DNA of 64,000 bases from Sphingomonas limnosediminicola (GTDB lineage: Bacteria > Pseudomonadota > Alphaproteobacteria > Sphingomonadales > Sphingomonadaceae): positions 62,001 through 126,000 of the forward strand of contig NZ_BAABBM010000001.1 in NCBI RefSeq assembly GCF_039537965.1, in the 5' to 3' direction. The notes below the pieces were generated by a model that saw only the letters and a program-made list of their open reading frames with translations, was not told the DNA's origin and ran no database searches. Positions 56,112 through 64,000 of the stretch are shown here, piece after piece (the first letter of the stretch is position 1; each line of letters starts with the position of its first letter). The translations under genes were made by a program, and so were the position numbers.

Positions 56112-56989
56112 CAGGGCGCCTCGTCCGGCGCAGGAGCGGACTCCGCAGCGACGGCCGCTGGCTCGAATGGCGGTTCGACGATGGCGAAGCTGATGTTCGA
56201 CGGGTCGGCGAGAGGCACGGCGACTGCGCCGTCATCGTCCAGCTTCACGATGCGCGCGATCGGCACCAGCGGAGGATAGAGCCCGCCGGTCCCCGAGGTG
56301 ATGATGATGTCGCCGCGCTTAAATGGGTTGCGGCCGACTTCGAGAGGACGAACATCGATCGTCCCATCACCCCGGCCTTGGGCAATCACTGCAATTCCGC
56401 CGCGAAGCAGGCGGGCAGGCACGATATTCGCCCGGTCGGATACGAGCAGGACGCGTGATGCCAGCGCGCCGGCGTCAATGATGCGCCCCACCAGTCCGTC
56501 TGCTGAGCGGACCGGCATGCCGACCTGAACGCCGTCCTTTGCACCGACCGAGAGGATGGCGAAGCGGCGAGGGCTATTGAATGATGAGCCGACGATGCGA
56601 CCGGTAGCGACCGCGTCTTCCTGACGCTCGCGCAACTGAAGCGTGGCTTTCAGCTGCCGGTTTTCCTGGAGGATGGCCTTCGCTTCGACCATCCGGCGCA
56701 GCATAACTTCGCGCTCGCGCTTCAACTTCCCGTTCTGGTTGGCCGCGTCCCAATAATCGCCGGCGCCGGAGAACATGCCTCCGGCGGTCGCGGTAACTTC
56801 ATGAAGCGCACCGGCGACGGGGCCAGTGACATCAAGTGCGGCGCCGCGAACGTTCTGAAAGGCCTTGGGTGCGACGAGAGACATCGTCAGCAGGATCAAG
56901 CCGACGACGATCCCCGCAACGACCGCAAGGAAGCTGAAGAAGAGCCCGTACTGGGCTCTACGCGACCAGCCGGGACGCGCGGTCGCCAC
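56111..56989 (-). CDS. mreC: Rod shape-determining protein MreC
   Basis: The protein has 292 residues from GTG 56989. A single membrane segment (YGLFFSFLAVVAGIVVGLIL) is followed by a coiled coil around residues 75-115 and two beta-domains with GRIVGSSFNSPRRFAILSVG and GVQVGMPVRSADGLVGRIID, both typical of MreC. The C-terminus is rich in Pro, Ala and Glu. MreC joins cytoplasmic MreB to the periplasmic PBP2. The gap to mreB is 15 bp. Confidence 0.95.
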   Translation of the reverse strand: MATARPGWSRRAQYGLFFSFLAVVAGIVVGLILLTMSLVAPKAFQNVRGAALDVTGPVAGALHEVTATAGGMFSGAGDYWDAANQNGKLKREREVMLRRMVEAKAILQENRQLKATLQLRERQEDAVATGRIVGSSFNSPRRFAILSVGAKDGVQVGMPVRSADGLVGRIIDAGALASRVLLVSDRANIVPARLLRGGIAVIAQGRGDGTIDVRPLEVGRNPFKRGDIIITSGTGGLYPPLVPIARIVKLDDDGAVAVPLADPSNISFAIVEPPFEPAAVAAESAPAPDEAP

Positions 56990-57004
56990 CGGTCATTTCC
57001 CCCG

Positions 57005-58202
<1,198 letters not shown>

Positions 58203-59960
58203 ATGTCAATAAAAAGGCTGCCGCCGGAACTCATCAATCGCATTGCCGCCGGCGAGGTCGTCGAGCGGCCTGCAAGCGCGCTCAAGGAATTGATCGAAAA
58301 CAGTCTCGACGCAGGCGCGAATCGCATCGCCGTTCGCCTTGCCGCGGGGGGCATGGACCTGATCGAAGTCGCTGATGACGGATGCGGGATGAGTCCAGAC
58401 GAAATGCGGCTTTCGCTTGAGCGGCACGCGACTTCGAAGCTGCCGGACGAGGCGATAGACCGCGTGACCAGCTTCGGTTTCCGCGGCGAAGCCTTGCCAT
58501 CGATCGCCAGCGTATCGCGATTCATTCTCGAAAGCCGCGTCGCAGGCGCCGACGGATGGCGAATCGAGATCGATCACGGCGCGCCGGTGGGCGAGGGGCC
58601 TGCCGCCCTGCCGCCCGGCACGCGAATTCGCGTGGAAGGACTATTCGACAAGATCCCCGCGCGCCGGAAATTCCTGCGCTCGCCACGCTCTGAATATGCG
58701 GCCTGCCTCGATTCGGTGAAGCGGCTGGCGATGGCCCGCAGTGATGTCGCGTTCACGCTCGACAGCGATGGCCGGCGCATCCTCACCTTGCAGCCGGCCG
58801 AGGCGCCCGCCCGGGTCGCCGAACTCCTGAGCCATGAGCTCGGCCGACACGGGGTCGGCATCGACTGCATGCGAGACGGCTTGCGCCTTACCGGCGTGAT
58901 TAGCCTTCCGACGTTCAATCGAGGCGTGGCAGACCAGCAGTTCCTCTTCGTGAATTCACGCCCGGTAAAGGACCGGGTGCTCGTCGGCGCCCTCCGTGCC
59001 GCCTATCGCGATCTCATCGCGCGGGACCGACATCCCATCGCGGCGCTATTCCTCGACGTTCCGCTCGAAGAGGTCGACGTCAACGTTCACCCAGCCAAGA
59101 CGGAGGTGCGCTTCCGTGACCCGCAGGCGGTGCGTGGCTTGATTGTTGGAGGACTTCGGCGAGCGCTCGACGAAGAAAGTGGTCGCAGCGCAGCGCGTGA
59201 GCAGGCGGCGGCGCCCGTTATGTGGACGACCAGCGCAAGCTATGACTCGGATTTAAATCGCCAGCCGCCGAGCCTTGTAGACCTGCCCCCAGCAGCGGCT
59301 TCGATCGTCGCGGAGGCAGCGGTCCTTTTCGATCAGGCGCCCGCCGCCCGTGCTGAGCCGGCCGTCGAACCCGCCGGGAGCTATCCGCTCGGGGTCGCTC
59401 GCGGCCAGGTAGCTGCGACTTACATCGTTGCTGAGGCTGAAGACGGGCTCGTCATCGTCGACCAGCACGCCGCGCATGAGCGACTGGTGCTGGAGCGAAT
59501 GCGCGCTGCTCGCGACGGCGGCGCCGTGCCGCGCCAGGTTCTGCTGATCCCGGAAGTGGTCGAGCTAGAGGAGCCCGATTGCGACCGCCTCGATGCTGCG
59601 CAGGCGGAGCTTGCCGACCTCGGCCTCGACGTCGAACGCTTCGGCCCCACGGCCATGCTCATCCGCAGCGTTCCGGCGGCGCTCGGTAAAACCGATGTTT
59701 CGGCGCTGCTGGCCGATCTTGCGGGAGAAATTGCCGAGCTGGGTGGTCCATTGAGCCTTCGCGACAAGCTTGATCATGTTGCCGCGACCATTGCCTGCCA
59801 TGGCTCCGTCCGTGCAGGCCGAATCCTCTCCGTCGCGGAGATGAACGCGCTCCTTCGCGAGATGGAGGTCACGCCGCGGTCGGGTCAGTGCAACCATGGC
59901 CGCCCGACCTGGGTGAAGCTCGGCCATTCCGAGATCGAAAAATTGTTTGGCCGGAAGTAG
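58203..59960 (+). CDS. mutL: DNA mismatch repair protein MutL
   Basis: The protein has 585 residues from ATG 58203, with AGGA nine bases upstream; MSIKRLPPELINRIAAGEVV is the standard start. The GHKL ATPase motifs are ELIENSLDAG, DDGCGM and GFRGEALPSI. A low-complexity linker (about residues 330-390) joins the C-terminal dimerisation domain. There the endonuclease motif DQHA-x2-E-x4-E is present (DQHAAHERLVLE), unlike E. coli MutL, with CNHGRPT near the end. So it probably nicks DNA itself in repair. Confidence 0.97.
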   Translation: MSIKRLPPELINRIAAGEVVERPASALKELIENSLDAGANRIAVRLAAGGMDLIEVADDGCGMSPDEMRLSLERHATSKLPDEAIDRVTSFGFRGEALPSIASVSRFILESRVAGADGWRIEIDHGAPVGEGPAALPPGTRIRVEGLFDKIPARRKFLRSPRSEYAACLDSVKRLAMARSDVAFTLDSDGRRILTLQPAEAPARVAELLSHELGRHGVGIDCMRDGLRLTGVISLPTFNRGVADQQFLFVNSRPVKDRVLVGALRAAYRDLIARDRHPIAALFLDVPLEEVDVNVHPAKTEVRFRDPQAVRGLIVGGLRRALDEESGRSAAREQAAAPVMWTTSASYDSDLNRQPPSLVDLPPAAASIVAEAAVLFDQAPAARAEPAVEPAGSYPLGVARGQVAATYIVAEAEDGLVIVDQHAAHERLVLERMRAARDGGAVPRQVLLIPEVVELEEPDCDRLDAAQAELADLGLDVERFGPTAMLIRSVPAALGKTDVSALLADLAGEIAELGGPLSLRDKLDHVAATIACHGSVRAGRILSVAEMNALLREMEVTPRSGQCNHGRPTWVKLGHSEIEKLFGRK

Positions 59961-59968
59961 GCGAGGGA

Positions 59969-60349
59969 ATGCTCTATCTCATCGTTTTCATCGGCGCCGG
60001 GATCGGCGGAGCACTGCGGCACGGCGTCAACGTCGCCGCTGCCCGCCTGCTGGCGCTCAGCTTTCCGCTCGGCACCTTGTTCGTCAACGTCGCCGGCTCA
60101 TTCCTGATGGGACTGTGCGCCGGCTATTTCGCCTTCAAGCCCGGGCTCAACCAGCACGTCCGCTTGTTTCTGACGACCGGCATTCTCGGCGGCTTCACGA
60201 CCTTCTCAGCCTTTTCGCTGGATACGGCGCTGCTGATCGAGCGCCATGCTTACGGCCTTGCGGCGGGATATGTGCTCGGATCGGTCGTGGCGAGCGTATC
60301 GGCATTGTTCTTCGCCCTCTCCCTGTTTAGGGGCGGCGGCCTGCCATGA
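59969..60349 (+). CDS. crcB: Fluoride channel/exporter CrcB (Fluc)
   Basis: The protein has 126 residues from ATG 59969, 8 bp after the mutL stop. Four membrane segments. Diagnostic pieces: GAGIGGALRHGVN, FPLGTLFVNVAGSFLMGL (with the Fluc Asn) and TTGILGGFTTFSAFSLD (Gly-Gly-x-Thr-Thr-Phe-Ser). It forms a dual-topology dimer that expels fluoride. Its stop overlaps the start of ppa (ATGA), and pyrophosphatase is a fluoride-sensitive enzyme. Confidence 0.96.
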   Translation: MLYLIVFIGAGIGGALRHGVNVAAARLLALSFPLGTLFVNVAGSFLMGLCAGYFAFKPGLNQHVRLFLTTGILGGFTTFSAFSLDTALLIERHAYGLAAGYVLGSVVASVSALFFALSLFRGGGLP

Positions 60350-60891
60350 ACATTGATCTCATCCCGGTGGGCGACGATCCGCCCAACAACATCAACGTCA
60401 TCATCGAAGTGCCTGTCGGGGGCGAGCCGGTGAAATACGAGTTCGACAAGAAGTCGGGCGCGCTCTTCGTCGACCGCATCCTGCATACGCCGATGCGTTA
60501 TCCCGCCAACTACGGCTTCGTGCCGCACACGCTGTCGCCCGACGGCGATCCGCTGGACGCGATGGTGATTGCACGATCCCCCTTCGTACCCGGCTGCGTC
60601 GTTCGCGCCCGGCCGATCGGCGTCCTCAATCTCGAGGACGAACATGGCGGGGACGAGAAGCTGATCTGCGTGCCCGTCGACACGACCTTCCCATATTATG
60701 CGGATGTCGGGGAGCGACAGGATCTGCCGTCGATCGTCCTCCAGCAGATCGAGCATTTCTTCACCCACTACAAAGACCTGGAAACCGACAAATGGGTGCG
60801 GGTCGGGAAGTGGGGCGATGCTTCAGATGCTCACAGGATCCTCGCGGAAGCCATTGATCGCGCTAAGGAATTTTCGACTTCAGTAGCCTGA
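60346..60891 (+). CDS. ppa: Inorganic pyrophosphatase, family I
   Basis: A 181-residue soluble enzyme of usual length. The family signature DGDPLDAMV, with metal-binding aspartates, is near residues 65-73; EVPVGGEPVKYEFDKKSG, YPANYGFVPHT and KWVRVGKW are also typical. It splits pyrophosphate to two phosphates and pulls biosynthetic reactions forward. Translationally coupled to crcB. Confidence 0.97.
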   Translation: MNIDLIPVGDDPPNNINVIIEVPVGGEPVKYEFDKKSGALFVDRILHTPMRYPANYGFVPHTLSPDGDPLDAMVIARSPFVPGCVVRARPIGVLNLEDEHGGDEKLICVPVDTTFPYYADVGERQDLPSIVLQQIEHFFTHYKDLETDKWVRVGKWGDASDAHRILAEAIDRAKEFSTSVA

Positions 60892-60945
60892 CGGGACTTT
60901 TCTTCAGTCGTCTGATAGAAAGGCGTCGCAGCAAGGAGCCGCGTC

Positions 60946-61110
60946 ATGGAAAGCCAAGACCGGATTTATTTCGCCAGGCGCGCTGCGGAGGAGCAGGCGC
61001 TCACCCAGTCAGCCTCGAACCCACAAGTCGCGAACGCACATCAGAAATTGCAACGCGCCTATCTTGAGAAGGCAAGCGTCGGCGACCGGCCGGCTCAGCC
61101 TGCCGACTGA
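60946..61110 (+). CDS. 54-residue conserved-type small protein
   Basis: ATG 60946 has AGGAG seven bases upstream, and the frame ends at TGA 61108-61110. The product is mostly helical and charged, with Arg/Glu-rich start (DRIYFARRAAEEQALTQSA) and no membrane segment or cysteine. Similar short proteins with a DRxYFxRRAxEE opening occur, as I recall, throughout sphingomonads, with no known function. The last 16 bp overlap the convergent ilvC-like gene. The good ribosome site makes it a likely real gene. Confidence 0.72.
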   Translation: MESQDRIYFARRAAEEQALTQSASNPQVANAHQKLQRAYLEKASVGDRPAQPAD

Positions 61111-62081
61111 TCTGCCACCGACTGCAAGCGTCTGAAGGTCTCTTCGATCTGCGTTAAACGCGCTTTCGAGCGTGCTGCTTCCAGCCGCGCATAGCCGCTC
61201 TTTTCCTCGTCCTTCAGCTCGCCGGCAAAGCGGCCAGCCCGCACTTCGGCGAGGATCTCGCTCATGCGCGCACGGATCGCGTCGTCGACGATCCGTTTGC
61301 CGCCAAGGAAGGCGCCAAGCTCCGCAGTATTCGAAATGACCTCGCGCATGCCGGCAATCCCGCGCGCCTCGATCAGCTCCGCGATCAGTTTAAGCTCGCC
61401 TATGCACTCCAGATAGGCAACTTCGGGCGAAATGCCGCCCGCCACGAGTGTTTCGAAACCGGCGGACAGGATCTCGGGGACGGCGCCCCAAACGACGGCC
61501 TGCTCATTGAACAGGTCGGCCTCCGCCTCCTCGGCGAAGCTGGAGTGGATGAGTCCCGCGCGACCGCATCCGATGGCGCGACCGTAGGCTAGAGCGATCC
61601 CGGCTGCATTACCGGAGGCGTCCTGGTCGACCGCCCAGAGAGCGATCATTCCCTTGCCCTGCTGATAGAGCGACCGCAGTGCCGTTCCGGGGCCCTTCGG
61701 AGCAATCAGGAATACATCCAGATCCGGCCGTGATCTCACGAACCCGAAGCGCACGGAAAGGCCATGGCTGAACCCGACCGCGGTACCGTGCCGAAGGCGT
61801 GGTTCGATCTCGGCGTAGAGCGAATCATGGATTTCGTCGGGCGCGAGGATCATCACCACGTCCGCATCGGCCACTGCGTCTTCGATCAAAGCTGCTTCGA
61901 GGCCGGCAGCTTCCACCTCGAACGAGCTACCTGAACCGCCACGAAGGCCGACGACGACGTCGATGCCGCTATCGTGCAGGTTCAAGGCCTGGGCGCGCCC
62001 CTGATTGCCGTAGCCCAGGATCGCCACCCGCTTTCCGACGAGCGGGGTGAGGTCGATGTCGGCGTCTCGAAGCATCTCCAT
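61095..62081 (-). CDS. ilvC: Divergent ketol-acid reductoisomerase (IlvC family)
   Basis: A 328-residue protein. The NADPH motif is VAILGYGNQGRAQALNL (residues 18-34). Catalytic features remain: the His in GFSHG, the Lys in IAPKGPG, Asp and Glu in EADLFNEQ, and Glu in ECIGELKL; ISNTAELG is also kept. Yet it lacks the common KVYYD start, and GFSHGLSVRFG and QAVVWGAV depart from the usual AFAHG and QAVLCGG forms. It should convert acetolactate to dihydroxy-isovalerate for valine and leucine, unless it is a specialised paralogue. It follows miaA by 9 bp, with no ilvB or ilvN beside it. Confidence 0.85.
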   Translation of the reverse strand: MEMLRDADIDLTPLVGKRVAILGYGNQGRAQALNLHDSGIDVVVGLRGGSGSSFEVEAAGLEAALIEDAVADADVVMILAPDEIHDSLYAEIEPRLRHGTAVGFSHGLSVRFGFVRSRPDLDVFLIAPKGPGTALRSLYQQGKGMIALWAVDQDASGNAAGIALAYGRAIGCGRAGLIHSSFAEEAEADLFNEQAVVWGAVPEILSAGFETLVAGGISPEVAYLECIGELKLIAELIEARGIAGMREVISNTAELGAFLGGKRIVDDAIRARMSEILAEVRAGRFAGELKDEEKSGYARLEAARSKARLTQIEETFRRLQSVADQSAG

Positions 62082-62090
62082 TCGCGCCGC

Positions 62091-63026
62091 CTAGGCCTTT
62101 GCAATCAGCAGTTCTAGCGCGCGGGGCAACGCCGATGGTTCGAGGGGGTCGGTAAACCGCGGCCAGTCGGCAGGCGGCTGGTGAGCGAACCAGGTATATT
62201 GCCGTTTGGCATATCGCCGCGTCGCTTGCTGGCCGGCGGCAACGGCCTCGTCGAGACTGGTTTCGTCCGAAAGATAGGCCGCGATCTCCCGCACGCCGAT
62301 TGCGCGCATGACCGGCTGGCTCGAATTTAGGCCCCTCTCGAGCAGCGAACGCACCTCGTGAACAGCGCCTTGTTCGATCATCGCTGCAAATCGCGCATTG
62401 CACCGCGCATACAGCCAATCGCGGGGCGGCAAGAGAATCAGCGCCTTGAGGTCAACCTGATCTGCGATCCCGCCCTCGCGGCGCTGCTGCCAATCGGCTA
62501 GGGATTTGCCGGTCGAAAGAACCACCTCGAGTGCTCGGGCGACGCGGGTTGAATCGTTTTCACCCAAGCGAGCGGCCCCAAGCGAATCAAGCTTCCCCAA
62601 GCGCCTACGATTGTCCTGAACTGACGCTTCCCGAACCTGCGTTCTAACTTCGGTGGAGATGGCAGGAATAGGCGCTATCCCATTGAGCAAAGTGCGAAGA
62701 TAAAGACCACTCCCACCCGTCAGGATCGGGAGCCGGCCACTCGATTGAATTTCCGAGATTTCGACTTTCGTCCGCTCTGCCCAGTCGGCAGCGGAGCATG
62801 CCTCCGCGCCATCCAGGTAGCCATAGAGCCGATGTTCGGCCTGGCTGAGTTCTTCGGCGGTGGGTGCTGCGCTCAGCACCGGCAGGTCCCGATAGACCTG
62901 CGCACTGTCGGCGTTCACGATGACGCCGCGAGTCCGCTTGGCGAAAGCCAGTGCAAGTGCCGACTTGCCGCTCGCGGTCGGTCCCGCAATTAAGGCGAGC
63001 GGAGGTTTGTGCACACTGATGGCCAT
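62091..63026 (-). CDS. miaA: tRNA dimethylallyltransferase MiaA
   Basis: The enzyme has 311 residues from ATG 63026. The P-loop is LIAGPTASGKSALA, followed by VNADSAQVYRDL, GGSGLYLRTLL and the C-terminal RRYAKRQYTWFAH, all hallmarks of MiaA. It adds dimethylallyl to A37 of tRNAs reading U-starting codons. The start codon overlaps that of divergent serB in the palindrome ATGGCCAT. A longer reading from 63266 would lie wholly inside serB and is rejected. No ribosome site is visible. Confidence 0.95.
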   Translation of the reverse strand: MAISVHKPPLALIAGPTASGKSALALAFAKRTRGVIVNADSAQVYRDLPVLSAAPTAEELSQAEHRLYGYLDGAEACSAADWAERTKVEISEIQSSGRLPILTGGSGLYLRTLLNGIAPIPAISTEVRTQVREASVQDNRRRLGKLDSLGAARLGENDSTRVARALEVVLSTGKSLADWQQRREGGIADQVDLKALILLPPRDWLYARCNARFAAMIEQGAVHEVRSLLERGLNSSQPVMRAIGVREIAAYLSDETSLDEAVAAGQQATRRYAKRQYTWFAHQPPADWPRFTDPLEPSALPRALELLIAKA

Positions 63027-63897
63027 TGCGACGTTGATAGCAGCCGGACGGCTCGATGACAGATTGGTGGAGCGCGCGCTCGGCCTTCTACGCGAGATCG
63101 ACCCCAAAGCCAGTTTCAGCCACTGGATCGACGAAGGCGATGCGGCCGATCTTCGCTTCGCCGGCGATCCGAAGGCGGCGCGGTGGGTGCTCGAACCGCT
63201 CGGCCGGGTCGACATCGCCGTCCAGCCGGAGGAGCCACGCTGGAAGAAGCTGCTGGTCGCCGACATGGATTCGACGATCGTTGGGCAGGAATGCCTCGAC
63301 GAGCTTGCTGATTATGCGGGACTGAAGGCCGAGGTGGCCGGAATCACCGACCGAGCAATGCGCGGCGAGCTAGACTTCAGCGGCGCGCTCCGGGAACGCG
63401 TTCGATTGCTAGCCGGTCTCGATCAAGGGGCGCTGGGATTGTGCCTTAAGGAACGGGTGGAAGTCACTGAAGGCGCTGAGACTCTCGTCCAAACGATGCG
63501 GGCTGGCGGAGCCAGCTGCCTGCTGGTCTCAGGCGGCTTTCTGTCTTTCGCCGAGCCGATCGCGAAGGCGGTCGGCTTTGATCGCGTTAAGGCGAACCGC
63601 CTCGTATTCGCAGGCGGCAAGCTCAGTGGGGATGTCGGAGACCCGATTGTCGACGCGATGGCCAAGCGCGATTCGCTCATCGAGGTACGCGAGCAACTCA
63701 AGCTAGAACCATCGGAAGTGCTCGCCGTGGGCGACGGCGCGAATGACAAGCTGATGATTGAGGAAGCGGGACTAGGCGTGGCTTTCAAGGGCAAGCCGGT
63801 GCTCGTCGAAGCGGCCGACGCGACGCTCAACCATCACGGGCTGGACGCGCTTCTTTGGGTTCAGGGGGTTCGGCGCCGTGACTGGTATAAAGGCTGA
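63019..63897 (+). CDS. serB: Phosphoserine phosphatase
   Basis: A 292-residue HAD enzyme. The nucleophile motif is VADMDSTIVGQE (DxDST), motif II is LLVSGGFLSF, and motif III/IV reads AVGDGANDKLMIEEAGLG. The N-terminal 75 residues form the small regulatory part common in SerB. It makes serine from phosphoserine. ATG 63019 is chosen from the family length; GGAGG lies 13 bases upstream, somewhat far, so CTG 63016 or TTG 63007 cannot be excluded. Confidence 0.95.
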   Translation: MAIATLIAAGRLDDRLVERALGLLREIDPKASFSHWIDEGDAADLRFAGDPKAARWVLEPLGRVDIAVQPEEPRWKKLLVADMDSTIVGQECLDELADYAGLKAEVAGITDRAMRGELDFSGALRERVRLLAGLDQGALGLCLKERVEVTEGAETLVQTMRAGGASCLLVSGGFLSFAEPIAKAVGFDRVKANRLVFAGGKLSGDVGDPIVDAMAKRDSLIEVREQLKLEPSEVLAVGDGANDKLMIEEAGLGVAFKGKPVLVEAADATLNHHGLDALLWVQGVRRRDWYKG

Positions 63898-63899
63898 GC

Positions 63900-64000
63900 C
63901 TACTTTCCCGGCACCGGGAAGCATGCTTGCCCGCGCGCGGACAGTGATGCGCATGCGGAAGCAGCCGACGCGCGGCTGGGGTAGGGGCCGACCTGCAACC
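63900..64000 (-). CDS. SPOR-domain protein, C-terminal fragment
   Basis: A frame enters from the right edge and ends at TAG 63900-63902, two bases after the serB stop. Its 32 residues read LQVGPYPSRASAASACASLS and then ARGQACFPVPGK. This is the closing part of a SPOR domain (Q-V-G-x-Y, then a helix and a Cys-containing last strand), which binds denuded peptidoglycan. The rest of the protein lies outside the window. Call based on a short stretch. Confidence 0.6.
   Translation of the reverse strand, partial: LQVGPYPSRASAASACASLSARGQACFPVPGK

Noticed and set aside
59800..59968. Fluoride riboswitch before crcB
   Set aside because: The upstream DNA is mutL coding sequence ending 8 bp before crcB; no crcB-motif aptamer could be recognised.
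63905..63920. Hairpin TTCCCG-GCAC-CGGGAA after serB as a terminator
   Set aside because: No T-run on either side, and it lies inside the coding end of the SPOR-domain gene.

Overview
The window reads as a stretch of a high-GC alphaproteobacterial chromosome, most likely a Sphingomonadales (sphingomonad) bacterium. The evidence is indirect: a TonB-dependent receptor with a proline-rich tail beside a flavin-dependent halogenase-like gene, a complete Entner-Doudoroff gene set, a MutL carrying the endonuclease motif, and many ATGA/GTGA stop-start overlaps. Coding density is very high. No insertion sequence, integrase, phage gene, CRISPR array or rRNA gene was seen. One tRNA (Lys, CTT) is present.

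Layout. 1-705: 5' part of a UDP-glucuronate 4-epimerase, cut by the left edge. 759-6848: four translationally coupled genes (fused 5-oxoprolinase, DUF969 and DUF979 membrane proteins, DUF2891), read here as a 5-oxoproline uptake and hydrolysis cassette. 6794-12687: an RND efflux pump (outer membrane factor, permease, adaptor). 12956-32091: a large glycan-utilisation region. It holds a GH97 enzyme, a maltose-type MFS carrier, an SGLT-type sugar symporter, a LacI-GH2-GH53 galactan operon, and a divergent operon of TonB receptor, halogenase-like flavoprotein, two GH13 enzymes and an esterase. 32131-37799: surface-polysaccharide-type genes (GT8-like protein, ELM1-family protein, asparagine-synthase-type amidotransferase, GT2, sulfotransferase).

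37809-44315: a sugar MFS carrier followed by zwf-edd-glk-eda, a full route from imported glucose to pyruvate and glyceraldehyde 3-phosphate. 44486-51604: a second sugar regulon with a ROK fructo/mannokinase, a phosphomannose isomerase, an SGNH esterase, a carboxylesterase, a FucP-type carrier and a LacI regulator. A perfect GTTAGCGCTAAC palindrome and a near match 4 kb away are its probable operators. 51736-52472: transaldolase-family gene and tRNA-Lys.

52571-63897 is housekeeping: the rod-shape operon mreB-mreC-mreD-mrdA-rodA, then divergent mutL-crcB-ppa, a 54-residue small protein, a divergent ketol-acid reductoisomerase, miaA and serB. The window ends in the C-terminus of a SPOR-domain protein on the minus strand.

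The parts most worth following up are the oxoprolinase/DUF969/DUF979/DUF2891 cassette, the halogenase-like enzyme embedded in a starch-type locus with catalytic residues intact, the TonB receptor tail, the overlapping serB/miaA start codons, and the divergent IlvC next to miaA. Positions, frames and motifs come from reading the sequence. Family names come from recognising protein sequence without a database search.
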